Assembly (NCBI GenBank): GCA_902627745.1
Contig: CACOKG010000002.1
Span: forward strand, 1-62,623
DNA length: 62,623 bases
From: an uncultured Pelagibacteraceae bacterium
Lineage (GTDB): Bacteria; Pseudomonadota; Alphaproteobacteria; Pelagibacterales; Pelagibacteraceae
Reading direction: 5' to 3'
Shown: in pieces, positions 27,367 through 37,196 of the stretch
How positions within the stretch are numbered: position 1 is the first letter of the stretch
How the letters are laid out: the number at the start of each line of letters is the position of its first letter
Program-made: the position numbers and the translations under genes
The notes under the pieces: generated by a model
Seen by the model: only the letters and a program-made list of their open reading frames with translations
The model's database searches: none
What the model was told of the DNA's origin: nothing

Positions 27367-28227
27367 TTATTTCCAGCGATTATGGGACCATATCCAGTTA
27401 TTAGGATTAGCAAGTATCATTTTCTCAAGAGTCTTATTTAATTCGTTTGTAATATTTTCAATAGTCTCTTCGTTTGAGAAGTGAATTGGTTTATGAACTT
27501 TCATTTTAAATTTGATACCCTCATATCTTTCTATAAAAATAGGCACAACTGGCATATTGAATTTTTTTATCAATTGTGCTGGAATTGTAGTAGTAAACGC
27601 TTTCTCATTAAAAAAATTTGATTTAATACCCTGAGAAACTCTTTGATCTATCATAAGTGCCGTTGAAAAACCTTGGTTATTAAGTTTTATTAATTCTTTT
27701 AATCCACCGATACCTTTTTTAATTTGATTGTTGCAGATATATTTCTTTCTTATTCGTTCCATGAATTTATTTAAAAAAATATTATTTAGCGGTCTATAGA
27801 TTGCTCCAATTTTAATACCTATTTTGTCTATCTGCATTGCCATAAGCTCAAAGTTACTGAAATGTCCTGATATAAATACAACTTTTTGATTTTGATTTTT
27901 AATATTTAAAAGTATATTTTCACCATCTATAGAAATATTTTTACTAAGATTACCATTTCTAAAATTTTTCATATAAAGATATTCTGCAAAAACTCTCCCA
28001 TAATTATTCCACATTGAAGATTCTATTTTATTTGATTCTTTAGAATTACAATCTGGAAAAGCTTTTTTAATATTATTATTGATTATTTTTTTTGATCTAA
28101 AAATTGGACCAACAATTTCAAATAATTTTCCGCTTAGAAAAGACGAAAGTTTAACTCCAATAATTTTGAATATCACATAAAAAAAACAAATTATAATAAA
28201 TTGTATTAAATATTTAATTATTTTCAT
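27367..28227 (-). CDS. lpxL: Lipid A biosynthesis lauroyl/myristoyl acyltransferase (LpxL/HtrB family)
   Basis: Inner-membrane enzyme that adds a secondary acyl chain to Kdo2-lipid IVA. The 286-residue protein has an N-terminal membrane helix, the catalytic HFSNFE (HX4E) in SGHFSNFELMAM, the YRPLNN motif, MIDQRVSQG, and the C-terminal NNWIWSHNRWK typical of the family. I start it at ATG 28227, overlapping lpxK by 14 bases; a longer ORF begins at 28245 with six further residues. It is last in the ubiA-msbA-waaA-lpxK-lpxL operon. Confidence 0.9.
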   Translation of the reverse strand: MKIIKYLIQFIIICFFYVIFKIIGVKLSSFLSGKLFEIVGPIFRSKKIINNNIKKAFPDCNSKESNKIESSMWNNYGRVFAEYLYMKNFRNGNLSKNISIDGENILLNIKNQNQKVVFISGHFSNFELMAMQIDKIGIKIGAIYRPLNNIFLNKFMERIRKKYICNNQIKKGIGGLKELIKLNNQGFSTALMIDQRVSQGIKSNFFNEKAFTTTIPAQLIKKFNMPVVPIFIERYEGIKFKMKVHKPIHFSNEETIENITNELNKTLEKMILANPNNWIWSHNRWK

Positions 28228-29155
28228 AAACCTTTGAAATATCATTAATAAAAGATTCTTGATTTAAAATTTTTAATTCTGATTTAACATAAAAAATTTT
28301 ATCGTTGTTGTTTAGTCTCATGTAATCTTTTTCAGTTGTCATTATTTTACAATTTAATTTTTCTGACATTGAAATGATATCGTCAATCTCTTTTTGTAAG
28401 TATCTGTAATGATCGGGAAATTCTATTTCTTTGATAATGTTTATATTATTTTTTCTTAACATTGATATAAATGTCTTATGATTTCCTATACCTGAGAAAA
28501 CTAAATATTTATCGCTCTTATCAAACTCATTGATATTCAGTGGAACATATTCCCCTTGATAGATATTTATATTAGGATCTATTTTATGAATATATTCTAT
28601 AATATTATCAATATTTTCATTATTTCCATTTAGAAAAACATTCTTATATTTTTTTAAATTTTTAATATTTTCTCTAAGCGGTCCAGCTGGAATAGTAAAA
28701 CTATTACCAATCCAATTATCAATATTAAAACAAGCAATATGATAATCATAATCTATTGATGGATCCTGCAAACCATCATCAAAAATTGCAAGTTCAAAAT
28801 TTTCGTCAATTGCTTGTTTAATCGAGGAAGATCTATCTTCAAATTTAAATAATTTTCCGTGATTTGATAAAATTTTTTGTTCATCAATTTGATCTGAATA
28901 ATATTTTTTAATAAAACAAGTTTTTATTTTATCTTTTAAAATTTCATTAATCTTTAAGCTTAAAGAGGTTTTGCCTGTTCCACCTAGATAAATATTCCCC
29001 ACACAAATAGTTTTAATTTTTGAATATTTCTTTTTTTTTGTTGTTAAGTTTTTGAAAGATTTCAAAATTATGATTAATAATGATATGGGGAAAAATAAAT
29101 AAGAAAGAATGTTAGGTTTATTGTAATCCCAAAACTTGGGTTTTTTAAATTTCAT
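28214..29155 (-). CDS. lpxK: Tetraacyldisaccharide 4'-kinase
   Basis: Membrane-associated kinase that phosphorylates the 4' position of the lipid A disaccharide. In 313 residues there is an N-terminal hydrophobic helix and the Walker A motif VGNIYLGGTGKTSLSLKI. DDGLQDPSIDYDYHIACF (the conserved DDGxQ) follows, then TTEKDYMRL near the C-terminus. Length matches the family. It overlaps waaA by 11 bases. Confidence 0.94.
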   Translation of the reverse strand: MKFKKPKFWDYNKPNILSYLFFPISLLIIILKSFKNLTTKKKKYSKIKTICVGNIYLGGTGKTSLSLKINEILKDKIKTCFIKKYYSDQIDEQKILSNHGKLFKFEDRSSSIKQAIDENFELAIFDDGLQDPSIDYDYHIACFNIDNWIGNSFTIPAGPLRENIKNLKKYKNVFLNGNNENIDNIIEYIHKIDPNINIYQGEYVPLNINEFDKSDKYLVFSGIGNHKTFISMLRKNNINIIKEIEFPDHYRYLQKEIDDIISMSEKLNCKIMTTEKDYMRLNNNDKIFYVKSELKILNQESFINDISKVYENN

Positions 29156-30389
29156 TATGTATTGATTTATCTAACTCATTTAAAGTTTTTTTAAGTATTG
29201 TTGTACCAAGATATTTCATTTTTTTTACTTTTTTCATATTTTTTTTAAAAATTATTGAATTTGAACATTGTTTAGGAGTGTTAATTGTAGATGATATTTT
29301 TAAATGATTTAAATATTTGTAAACATCTCTAAAATTATCAATGTTAGGTCCATGTAATATTTTTGCACCAAATCGAGCAGGTTCCAATGGATTTTGTCCA
29401 CCTCTTTTAATAATTGACCCACCTAAAAAAACTGTTGTCGCAAATTTGTAAAATTTTTTAGACTCCCCAAATGTATCAACAAGGTAAATGTCTATATTAT
29501 CTAATTTTTTTTTATTTGATCTACGAGATATTACATTTAACCCAAGCTCATTAATTTGTGAAATAATCTGGTCAACCCTATTAACATGTCTTGGTATTAT
29601 AATTGTAATGATATTTTTTAATTTTTTTTTTAATAGAATGTGTGTTTTTACTGCGAATAATTCCTCAGTGTTATGTGTGCTTGCTGCTACAAAAGTTTTA
29701 TATTTTTTAAATTGTGAGAATAATTTCTTATCTGCCCTATTGGCAACAAAGCTATCGTGTCCAATAAATTTTAGATTACCAGTAGAAGTTATTTCTTTTA
29801 CTTTTAATTTTTTTAAAAAATAATTAGTCTCAGAATTTTGTGAGTAGGCTTTATCTATTAAACTAAAAATTGAGTAAGAAAATTTCTTAATTATTGACCA
29901 ACGATTAAAAGATTTTTTTGTAATTCTAGCATTGAGCAGGATTAAACGAATACCTCTTTTTTTGATTGACTGAAACATACTTGGCCAGATTTCTGATTCT
30001 AAAAAAATTGCTATATCTGGTTTCCAATGGTCCAAAAATTTTTTTGAAAATAATATGTGATCTATCGGGTAGAATTGATGAATTGTTTTTTTGAATTTGA
30101 TTTTTTCTAATATTTTCGATGAGCTTAATGTACTAGATGTTACCAATATTTTATTTATTAACTTGTCATTATCATACTTTTTTATAATTGGGACAGCACT
30201 TAATATTTCGCCAACACTAGATCCATGAAACCAGATTAGCTTACCAGACCCCCTTTTTTTGGAGATAAAACAAAATTTTTCTTTAAATCTAAATTTATCC
30301 TCTTTATTTTTAAAAATCCTGAAGATAATTATGAGCGGAGAGAAAAATATTATGATTGAAAGTAAAAATTGGTAAATAAAAAAAATCAT
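29145..30389 (-). CDS. waaA: 3-deoxy-D-manno-octulosonic acid (Kdo) transferase
   Basis: Glycosyltransferase that attaches Kdo to lipid IVA at the inner membrane. The 414-residue protein has an N-terminal membrane anchor, the FHGSSVGEILSAVPII motif with the conserved Gly-Glu region, IFLESEIWPSMF, and GGSIIKRGGQNPLEPARFG, a signature of the nucleotide-sugar binding domain. It overlaps msbA by one base and lpxK by 11 bases, indicating one operon for late lipid A steps. Confidence 0.95.
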   Translation of the reverse strand: MIFFIYQFLLSIIIFFSPLIIIFRIFKNKEDKFRFKEKFCFISKKRGSGKLIWFHGSSVGEILSAVPIIKKYDNDKLINKILVTSSTLSSSKILEKIKFKKTIHQFYPIDHILFSKKFLDHWKPDIAIFLESEIWPSMFQSIKKRGIRLILLNARITKKSFNRWSIIKKFSYSIFSLIDKAYSQNSETNYFLKKLKVKEITSTGNLKFIGHDSFVANRADKKLFSQFKKYKTFVAASTHNTEELFAVKTHILLKKKLKNIITIIIPRHVNRVDQIISQINELGLNVISRRSNKKKLDNIDIYLVDTFGESKKFYKFATTVFLGGSIIKRGGQNPLEPARFGAKILHGPNIDNFRDVYKYLNHLKISSTINTPKQCSNSIIFKKNMKKVKKMKYLGTTILKKTLNELDKSIHNEI

Positions 30390-32125
30390 TACCTCTGAAA
30401 TTGTTTATCATGAAAATTTCTATAAGTCTTGGAATTGATTAATAAATCTGCATGTTTACCATTATCAATTATTTTTCCAGCGTCTATAATGTAAATCTTA
30501 TTAGAGTTTAAAATAGTTGAAAGTCTGTGAGCAATAACAATGGTGGTTTTATCTTTTGTTAAAATTTTCAATGCATCTTGAATTTTTGTTTCTGTGTCTG
30601 AGTCTAAAGATGATGTCGCTTCATCTAAAAGAATAATAGAACTTTTTTTAAGCATAGCTCGAGCTATTGAAATTCTTTGTTTTTCCCCTCCAGATAATCT
30701 CACACCATCCTCACCTATTAATGTTTCATATTTTTCAGGTAAATTTTCAATAAATTCTTTACAGTGAGATAGTTTAGCTGCTTCATAAATTTCTTCGTCA
30801 CTCGCATCTAAATTTGCATATTTGATATTATTTTTAATGGTATCATCAAAAAGAGTAGTTTCTTGACTTACTAAAGAGATATTTTTTCTTAATGAATGTA
30901 ATGTTACATTATAAATTGATTGATCATCTATTAAGATATCGCCTGATTTACAATCGTAAAATCTTGGGATTAGATTCAATATAGTAGATTTACCAGAGCC
31001 ACTATGTCCAACCAAAGAAGTCATTTTTCCACCCTCAAAATCTAAGCTTACTTCTTTTAAAACATCACCATCTGATTTTTTATAACTAAATAATACGTTT
31101 TCAAATTTAATGTTTGCTTGATGTATGTTAATTTCTTTTGCATTCTCTCTATTTTTGATTAAATTTTTAGTGTCAACTACTGGTAAAATTCTATTAGCTG
31201 CTGACAATCCTTGATTAACTATAATATTTAAAGTTGATAAAGATCTTACCGGTTGATATGCAAGCATCATCGCTGCAAGAAACGAGAAGAAATTGTTAAC
31301 ACTTAATTCGTTATTGACAATTAATTTTCCTGAGTAAAAGATTAAAATTGCAATCATGAATCCAGTAAGAATTTCCATTATTGGAGAGATTCTGACAATA
31401 ACAATTGCCATCTTTTTACTTTTTTCTTTTAGTTGATCTAAGTGTTCATTCGCTCGATTTTTCTCATACTTTTCTTTTTGAAAGATTTTAGTTAATTTGT
31501 GATTTTTAAAAAGTTCGACTAAATATCTTGTTAAGAAACCAGACTTTATTTGAGCCTCAGTTGTAACTTTACCCATTCTCTTACCCAGTGATCTGGCGGC
31601 AGTACTGGCTATAGGGATCAAAATTATCGCAATTAAAGAAAGCTTCCAATTTTGTAAAAACATTACAATTAATAAACCAATTAAAGTTAAGCTGTCTTTG
31701 AAAAGATTTAGAATTCCATTACTTAATAGATTGGTAATATGCGCAACATCATAAGTTAGGTTAGAAATGAATTTTCCTGAGTGTTTTTCATCTATAGATT
31801 GTGTATCAGCATTTATCAGAGTACCCAACATATCTATTTGAAGTTTTTTTTTAATCTCTTCAGCAACATTTATCATCATTATTTTTGCTAAATACAATGA
31901 GATACCCTTTGTTGCAAAAGCTAAAATAATTAGCAAAGGAATAAAAAGTAATAATGATTGGTCTTTTTGAATAAAAATTTTATCTATTGCAGGATCCAAT
32001 AGCCAAGCAATCGCCGATGTACTTCCAGCAACCAATAACGAAAAAAATATAGCTAAAATAATTTGTTTAAGATATTTTTTTGTATAATCATTATATAGTC
32101 TTCTGAATGTTTGAATTCTATTCAT
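30389..32125 (-). CDS. msbA: MsbA-type lipid A exporter (ABC half-transporter)
   Basis: Homodimeric ABC exporter that flips lipid A-core across the inner membrane. The 578-residue protein has six transmembrane helices in the first 310 residues. The ATPase domain follows, with Walker A SLVGHSGSGKST, signature RLSGGEKQRISIARA and Walker B SIILLDEATSSLD. Length equals E. coli MsbA within a few residues. The context, between ubiA and waaA-lpxK-lpxL, supports lipid A as substrate over drug export. Confidence 0.93.
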   Translation of the reverse strand: MNRIQTFRRLYNDYTKKYLKQIILAIFFSLLVAGSTSAIAWLLDPAIDKIFIQKDQSLLLFIPLLIILAFATKGISLYLAKIMMINVAEEIKKKLQIDMLGTLINADTQSIDEKHSGKFISNLTYDVAHITNLLSNGILNLFKDSLTLIGLLIVMFLQNWKLSLIAIILIPIASTAARSLGKRMGKVTTEAQIKSGFLTRYLVELFKNHKLTKIFQKEKYEKNRANEHLDQLKEKSKKMAIVIVRISPIMEILTGFMIAILIFYSGKLIVNNELSVNNFFSFLAAMMLAYQPVRSLSTLNIIVNQGLSAANRILPVVDTKNLIKNRENAKEINIHQANIKFENVLFSYKKSDGDVLKEVSLDFEGGKMTSLVGHSGSGKSTILNLIPRFYDCKSGDILIDDQSIYNVTLHSLRKNISLVSQETTLFDDTIKNNIKYANLDASDEEIYEAAKLSHCKEFIENLPEKYETLIGEDGVRLSGGEKQRISIARAMLKKSSIILLDEATSSLDSDTETKIQDALKILTKDKTTIVIAHRLSTILNSNKIYIIDAGKIIDNGKHADLLINSKTYRNFHDKQFQR

Positions 32126-32991
32126 TATATGAATTTTCCTATAAGAATGTTACAAAATACAATAATCCCTAAATAATTATTACTTTTAAAAACTTTTAAA
32201 CATGAGGAAGGATTTTGAGTATCAAAATTTTTTATCTGATAAAAAAATAAATGTGTAATTGGAATTATAATGAATAAAAAATATAATTGATTAAAACTCA
32301 TTACAAACCCTCCAATTAAAAGCGATGCAGTTAAAAATAAATAACATAATATTAAAAAAATTTTTGCTGATCCCTTAAATTTTATTGAAGTTGATTTTAC
32401 ACCGATAATTTCATCATCTTTAATATCTTGGAATCCATAAATTGTATCGTATCCTAATGTCCAAAATATGGCTCCAACATAAAAAATGAGGGGTATTATG
32501 TCTAACTTTTCTGAAATTGAAGTCCAACCAAGTAACAGACCATAATTAAAAGTTATTCCTAGAAAAAGTTGCGGCCAATATGTAAATCTTTTCATGAGAG
32601 GATAAGTAAATGCTAAAGGCATTGAGGCAAGCGCAAGAAAAATTGTCAAATTATTAAAATTTATTAGAACTAAAAAAGCTAGTGAACACAGAATTAATGT
32701 ATAAAACATTCCAACTTTAACTGAAATTTTTCCTGATGCAATTGGTCTATCTTTAGTCCTAGAAACTTCTTTATCATATTTTCTATCCAAAATATCGTTT
32801 ACTATACATCCTGCAGATCTCATCAGGACCGAGCCAAGAAAAAAAAGTAAAAGATAGTAAAAATAAATTTGTAGACCATCGTTAAAATTATAGACAAGAG
32901 TCAACCCCCAGGCACATGGCCAAAAAAGCAACATGTAACCGATTGGTTTTTTTAGCCTTGTAAGTTCAATAAATAAATTTAATTGGTTCAT
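32125..32991 (-). CDS. ubiA: 4-hydroxybenzoate polyprenyltransferase
   Basis: Integral membrane prenyltransferase of ubiquinone synthesis that joins a polyprenyl chain to 4-hydroxybenzoate. The 288-residue protein has about eight membrane helices and both Asp-rich Mg-diphosphate motifs, NDILDRKYDKEVSRTKDRP and YDTIYGFQDIKDDEIIGVKS. It overlaps the msbA start by one base, so quinone and lipid A genes share a message. The 5' side is 52 nt from the divergent DUF2721 gene. Confidence 0.94.
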   Translation of the reverse strand: MNQLNLFIELTRLKKPIGYMLLFWPCAWGLTLVYNFNDGLQIYFYYLLLFFLGSVLMRSAGCIVNDILDRKYDKEVSRTKDRPIASGKISVKVGMFYTLILCSLAFLVLINFNNLTIFLALASMPLAFTYPLMKRFTYWPQLFLGITFNYGLLLGWTSISEKLDIIPLIFYVGAIFWTLGYDTIYGFQDIKDDEIIGVKSTSIKFKGSAKIFLILCYLFLTASLLIGGFVMSFNQLYFLFIIIPITHLFFYQIKNFDTQNPSSCLKVFKSNNYLGIIVFCNILIGKFI

Positions 32992-33043
32992 AAAATTTTA
33001 CTTGTAAATAACAAAGGCAAGATTGATAATCAAATTGATTCGC

Positions 33044-33451
33044 ATGAATATAGATTACACAGTAACTGCATTAATGTTTCCTGCTATCCCATTAATAATG
33101 GGGGTATATTCTAACAGATTTCATACTTTAAGTTCCTTGATAAGAAAAATACATGATGAGTATGTATTTGAAAAACACACACCGCCTGAATGGAAAGATC
33201 AATTGATTAATTTAGAGAAAAGAATAGGCGTTTTAAAATTAAGTATCTTGTTTGCTGCTTTCGGATTTCTGTTCAATATGTTGACTGTTTTTGGGCTTTA
33301 CTTACAAGAACTTTTTATTGCGAGAATAATTTTTGGTTCGTGTTGCTTATCAATGATGATTTCAATCATATTTTTTATTATTGAAATTCAGATCTCAACT
33401 AAAGCTCTTAGACTTCATCTTTCTGATATGGATATTCAATTTAAGGAATGA
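33044..33451 (+). CDS. DUF2721 family membrane protein
   Basis: Small integral membrane protein of 135 residues. It has hydrophobic helices near residues 5-20, 60-90 and 95-120, and a conserved polar segment (YSNRFHTLSSLIRKIHDEY) between the first two that matches DUF2721. No function is known. I choose ATG 33044; an upstream TTG at 33023 adds seven residues. Its last 11 bases overlap the convergent quinone reductase gene. Confidence 0.85.
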   Translation: MNIDYTVTALMFPAIPLIMGVYSNRFHTLSSLIRKIHDEYVFEKHTPPEWKDQLINLEKRIGVLKLSILFAAFGFLFNMLTVFGLYLQELFIARIIFGSCCLSMMISIIFFIIEIQISTKALRLHLSDMDIQFKE

Positions 33452-34412
33452 TTACTGCTGGACCAGTTAATAATCTTGCCTCTAAATCTTTGTGAGCTTG
33501 AACAGCATCTTTCAAAGAATATTTTTTTGAAATTTCTACTTTAAATTTATTAGATAAAATGGCATCAAAAACTTTTCTTGCTGACTCAACTAACTCTTCT
33601 CTTTTAATTGTATAATGTGCGATAGATGGTCTAGTAAAAAATAATCCTTTAGCATTTATATCTTTTTTAACATCAATCGTGTCAACATATCCAGATGCAT
33701 TACCAAATGCCACCATCATTCCTCTTATTTTTAATGTTTCAATTGAACCTTTAAATGTTTCAATTCCAACACCATCATAAACAACATCAACACTATTTTT
33801 TCCTATAATTTTTTCAATTTCTTCTGAGAAATTTTTTTCAGAATAATTAATTACGTGGTGACAGCCATTTTTTTTTGCGATTTCTTCCTTAGCTTTTGAG
33901 CCAACTGTTCCAATTACTTCTGCACCTAAAGAATTAGCCCAAGGACATAAAATTTGACCAAGAGCTCCAGCTGCAGCATGATAAAGTACTTTATCACCTT
34001 TTTTTAATGGATAAGCTCTATGTAATAGATACTCTGCAGTGATACCTTTTAGAGTTATACAAGATGCCACCTCATCAGAAATACCATCTGGAACAGAAAT
34101 TAATTTTTCCTCAGGCATAATTTGTTTTTCTGAATATGCTCCGATTGGCATTGATGCATGAGTAACTCTATCACCAACTTTAAATAATTTTACTTCAGAT
34201 CCTATTTCTTCAATAACACCACTTGCTTCGAGGCCAATACCACTTGGTAATGGAATAGGGTAGAGACCAGTCCTGTGATAAATATCTATAAAATTTAGAC
34301 CTATTGATTTATTTTTAATTAAGACTTCTTTTGGACCCGGTTTTCCTAAGTCTATATCCTTAATAATTAAAACCTCTGGTCCACCAAATTTCTCAATTTG
34401 TATCGATTTCAT
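33441..34412 (-). CDS. Quinone oxidoreductase (zeta-crystallin-type MDR)
   Basis: NADPH-dependent, zinc-free medium-chain dehydrogenase, probably a quinone reductase (QorA type). In 323 residues I see the N-terminal GroES-like domain with GLNFIDIYHRTGLYP, and the Rossmann motif YHAAAGALGQILCPWANSLGAEVIG. There is no cysteine cluster for structural or catalytic zinc. The C-terminus ends in LTGPAVIIP, typical of the family. It lies 3 nt after the pirin gene and is probably co-transcribed with it. Confidence 0.92.
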   Translation of the reverse strand: MKSIQIEKFGGPEVLIIKDIDLGKPGPKEVLIKNKSIGLNFIDIYHRTGLYPIPLPSGIGLEASGVIEEIGSEVKLFKVGDRVTHASMPIGAYSEKQIMPEEKLISVPDGISDEVASCITLKGITAEYLLHRAYPLKKGDKVLYHAAAGALGQILCPWANSLGAEVIGTVGSKAKEEIAKKNGCHHVINYSEKNFSEEIEKIIGKNSVDVVYDGVGIETFKGSIETLKIRGMMVAFGNASGYVDTIDVKKDINAKGLFFTRPSIAHYTIKREELVESARKVFDAILSNKFKVEISKKYSLKDAVQAHKDLEARLLTGPAVIIP

Positions 34413-34415
34413 TTT

Positions 34416-35252
34416 TTATTTTACAAATGTGCCTTTATGATAATCTTGAACAGCCTGTAATATCTCTGCTTTAGTGTTCATTACAAAAGGACCACCTCTT
34501 GCGATTTCTTCATTTATTGGTTTTCCAGAAATAACTAAGAATTTTGCTTTTGATTTTGCTTTTACTTGTAAGCTTTCACCTTTAGAAAGTAATATTAAGG
34601 TACTATCCTTCACATTATCATGTTTTTTAGTACCTATTTCCACTTCTCCATCAATCAAATAAATAAAACTATTATGTGTAGAAGGAATGACAAAGTTAAA
34701 ATTTTTATCTTTATTTAGCTCAACATCAAAATAAACAGGCTCAACATTATGCCCTTTGACTGGACCCTCTGCTTTTTCAAACTTACCAGCTATAACTTTT
34801 ACTTTTTTATCATGATCTTCATGTACACTCATTTTATCTGCATCAATATAAATATACTCAGGTTTACTCATCTTTAATTTTGCTGGCATATTAATCCACA
34901 ATTGAAACCCATGTAACTTTCCTTCTTTCATCGCTGGCATTTCAGAGTGAATAATGCCACTACCTGTTTTCATCCATTGAACATCACCTGCTGTCATTTT
35001 ACCTTCACCTCCAGTGCTATCTTTATGCTCAAAATCACCTGCGAGCATATAAGTGACAGTTTCAATGCCTCTATGCGGATGTGGTGGAAAACCAGCTACA
35101 TAATCTTCACTATTTTCAGATCCAAATTCATCTAGCATCAAAAAAGGATCAAAGTAATTGGGTTCAACTCCAATACTTCTTTTTAACTTCACTCCAGCAC
35201 CATCTGAAGCTGGGATTGGATCAATAATTTGTTTAACTTCAATATTTTTCAT
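34416..35252 (-). CDS. Pirin family bicupin protein
   Basis: Cytosolic double-cupin protein; bacterial pirins act as quercetinases or redox regulators. The 278-residue product has the metal-binding N-terminal cupin set: FPPHPHRGIETVTYMLAGDF, SGIIHSEMP and LHGFQLWINMP. These supply the three His and one Glu ligands. The C-terminal FVMNTKAEILQA motif of pirins is also present. I start at ATG 35252; a TTG one codon earlier is less likely. It shares an operon with the quinone reductase. Confidence 0.93.
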   Translation of the reverse strand: MKNIEVKQIIDPIPASDGAGVKLKRSIGVEPNYFDPFLMLDEFGSENSEDYVAGFPPHPHRGIETVTYMLAGDFEHKDSTGGEGKMTAGDVQWMKTGSGIIHSEMPAMKEGKLHGFQLWINMPAKLKMSKPEYIYIDADKMSVHEDHDKKVKVIAGKFEKAEGPVKGHNVEPVYFDVELNKDKNFNFVIPSTHNSFIYLIDGEVEIGTKKHDNVKDSTLILLSKGESLQVKAKSKAKFLVISGKPINEEIARGGPFVMNTKAEILQAVQDYHKGTFVK

Positions 35253-35288
35253 CAACTTTAATTAACGAATTAATTATTAATTTCAAGA

Positions 35289-35657
35289 TCACTTTTTATC
35301 TAAACAAAAACCTTTAGCACCATTAACTACCAAGAATAAAAAACCACCAGCTAAAGCGATGTTTTTAAGAAAAGCAGTAAGCTGTACCTGATCAGTAAAA
35401 TCATTATGAAAAATAATAGCTGTTGCAAAACAAAATAAACTTAAAGCTGCAGCAGCAATTCTAGTTTGATAGCCAATTACAATAAGAATGGGTCCAATAA
35501 TTTCAAGGGCAATTGCAGGTATAAGTAAAATACCTGGCAAACCAAAACTTTCCATCCAACCTATGGTGCCCTCGTAATTATTTATTTTAAAAATTCCATT
35601 TAAAAAAAATAATGCAGATATTAAAATTCTGCCAAATAGATCTAATACTTTCATCAT
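35289..35657 (-). CDS. DoxX family membrane protein
   Basis: Inner-membrane protein of 122 residues with four hydrophobic helices and the DoxX motifs GRILISALFFLNGIFKI, IALEIIGPILIVIGYQTR and NDFTDQVQLTAFLKNIALAGG. DoxX proteins are linked to quinone or thiosulfate redox chemistry and oxidative stress. It sits upstream of pirin and the quinone reductase on the same strand (36-nt gap), so the three may form a redox operon. The gap 35658-35754 upstream holds no supported gene. Confidence 0.9.
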   Translation of the reverse strand: MMKVLDLFGRILISALFFLNGIFKINNYEGTIGWMESFGLPGILLIPAIALEIIGPILIVIGYQTRIAAAALSLFCFATAIIFHNDFTDQVQLTAFLKNIALAGGFLFLVVNGAKGFCLDKK

Positions 35658-35754
35658 GTTATATTAATCTTTATAAATACAATGGCGGATAATACCCTTG
35701 TTTGCAAGTACAAAAAAAAATATTTTGTCACCTTAGGCCTTTATTATTCAAATA

Positions 35755-36417
35755 TTAAACTAATTGAATTAATTTATTAAGGTTTGTAATTTGATATTTT
35801 GGTTTAAAATCTAATTTATCAAAAATATTATTATTTCTATTTACCCAAATAGATTGGTAACCATAATTTCCACCACCAGAAACATCCCAAGTATTAGCAC
35901 TTAAAAATGCAACTTCACTTTTACTTATATTATATTTTTTAATAGGCATATCATAAACTCTAGAACTTGGTTTATAAACGCCAACTTGTTCTATAGAAAA
36001 TATATCATCAAATAAATTTTCCAAATCATTACTTTTTACTAATTCATCTAGAAGAGATGGAGTGCCATTTGATAAAATAGCTAATTTAAATTTTTTTTCT
36101 TTTAAAGCTTTCAAGGTATCCGGAACTTCTTTGAAAGGTGATAGTACTTTATATAAATTTAATAATTCATTTCTCATTGAAGGATCAATATCAAAAGTTT
36201 TCATTGATTTATCTAAACTATCTTCCGTAATTTGCCAAAAATCTTTGTGTCTGTTCATTAAACTCCTAAGCCAAGTATATTCTAATTGAGTGGTCCTCCA
36301 AAAATTTGCAAATCTCTCCCATTTATCTCCAATTTTATCTCTGCATTTTTCAGCAGCTGAGTTGACATCAAACAATGTTCCATATGCATCAAAAATTATT
36401 GCTTTAATATTTTTCAT
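35755..36417 (-). CDS. Haloacid dehalogenase, type II
   Basis: HAD-superfamily hydrolase close to (S)-2-haloacid dehalogenases. The 220-residue protein has motif I IIFDAYGTLFDVNSA with nucleophile Asp, followed by FWRTTQLEYTWLRSLM. It also has motif II ILSNGTPSLLDEL, the motif III Lys in VYKPSSRVYD, and FLSANTWDVSGGGNYGYQSIWVNR, which carries the dehalogenase-specific Ser-Asn-Asp pattern. The set matches true type II dehalogenases better than generic phosphatases. The natural substrate is unknown. Confidence 0.9.
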   Translation of the reverse strand: MKNIKAIIFDAYGTLFDVNSAAEKCRDKIGDKWERFANFWRTTQLEYTWLRSLMNRHKDFWQITEDSLDKSMKTFDIDPSMRNELLNLYKVLSPFKEVPDTLKALKEKKFKLAILSNGTPSLLDELVKSNDLENLFDDIFSIEQVGVYKPSSRVYDMPIKKYNISKSEVAFLSANTWDVSGGGNYGYQSIWVNRNNNIFDKLDFKPKYQITNLNKLIQLV

Positions 36418-36434
36418 AAATTAATTTAACATAT

Positions 36435-37136
36435 ATGAGTAATATAAGATTATTTTTTTCGAATACATTATCAAAAAATATGATTGATAAATTAGATAAA
36501 TCTCAATCTCATTATTTGACGAAAGTAATGAGATTAAAAAAAAATGATATTTTTTCTTTATTTAATAAAACTGGTGAATGGGAAGCAAAAATTTTGAATA
36601 TTACAAAAGATTTTGTTGAGTTTAAATCAATCAAACAATTAAGACAAAAAGAAAATAAAAAAGAATTATGGTTAGCTTTTTCTCCTATCAAATCAAATTA
36701 CCAAAACTTTATGATTCAAAAAGCAACTGAATTAGGTATTTCAAAATTTTTACCAATCATTTTTGATCGAACTATTGTAAGAAAAATAAATAAAGACCGA
36801 TTAGAAAAAATAGTTATAGAAGCATGTGAGCAATCAAATCGAATTAGTGTTCCAGCCATCGAGCAAGCGCAAAATTTAAAAAGTTTTCTAAATTCTAATT
36901 CAATGAATTTAATTTTCACAGATTTAAATTCAGAAAATAAAAAGATTGAAAAAAAAAATTTTTCAGATGAACCTATTTGTATCGTTATAGGCCCAGAGGG
37001 AGACTTCTCAGAACATGAAAGGCAGGAGATTCTCTCTTTTAAACGAGTACAAGCACTAAAAATTAATGACAATATTTTAAGATCAGAAACCGCAGTGATA
37101 TCTGCAATTTCGATCATAAATTATGTGATAAATTGA
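36435..37136 (+). CDS. rsmE: 16S rRNA (uracil1498-N3)-methyltransferase RsmE
   Basis: SPOUT-class enzyme that methylates U1498 of 16S rRNA. The 233-residue protein has an N-terminal PUA-like part (SQSHYLTKVMRLKKNDIF) and IQKATELGISKFLPI. The SAM-binding knot follows: VIGPEGDFSEHE and LKINDNILRSETAVISAISI. It is divergent from the dehalogenase gene by 17 nt and lies 60 nt upstream of coxB. Confidence 0.95.
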   Translation: MSNIRLFFSNTLSKNMIDKLDKSQSHYLTKVMRLKKNDIFSLFNKTGEWEAKILNITKDFVEFKSIKQLRQKENKKELWLAFSPIKSNYQNFMIQKATELGISKFLPIIFDRTIVRKINKDRLEKIVIEACEQSNRISVPAIEQAQNLKSFLNSNSMNLIFTDLNSENKKIEKKNFSDEPICIVIGPEGDFSEHERQEILSFKRVQALKINDNILRSETAVISAISIINYVIN

Positions 37137-37196
37137 TAAATTGTCGCGAAAACTAAAGTGTAATTTTTACAAAAGGGCTTTATATAGCTAGTAAAA

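Noticed and set aside
35682-35780. 32-residue forward ORF in the gap before the dehalogenase gene
   Set aside because: No ribosome site, no recognisable feature, and its end overlaps the 3' end of the opposite-strand dehalogenase gene; chance ORF.
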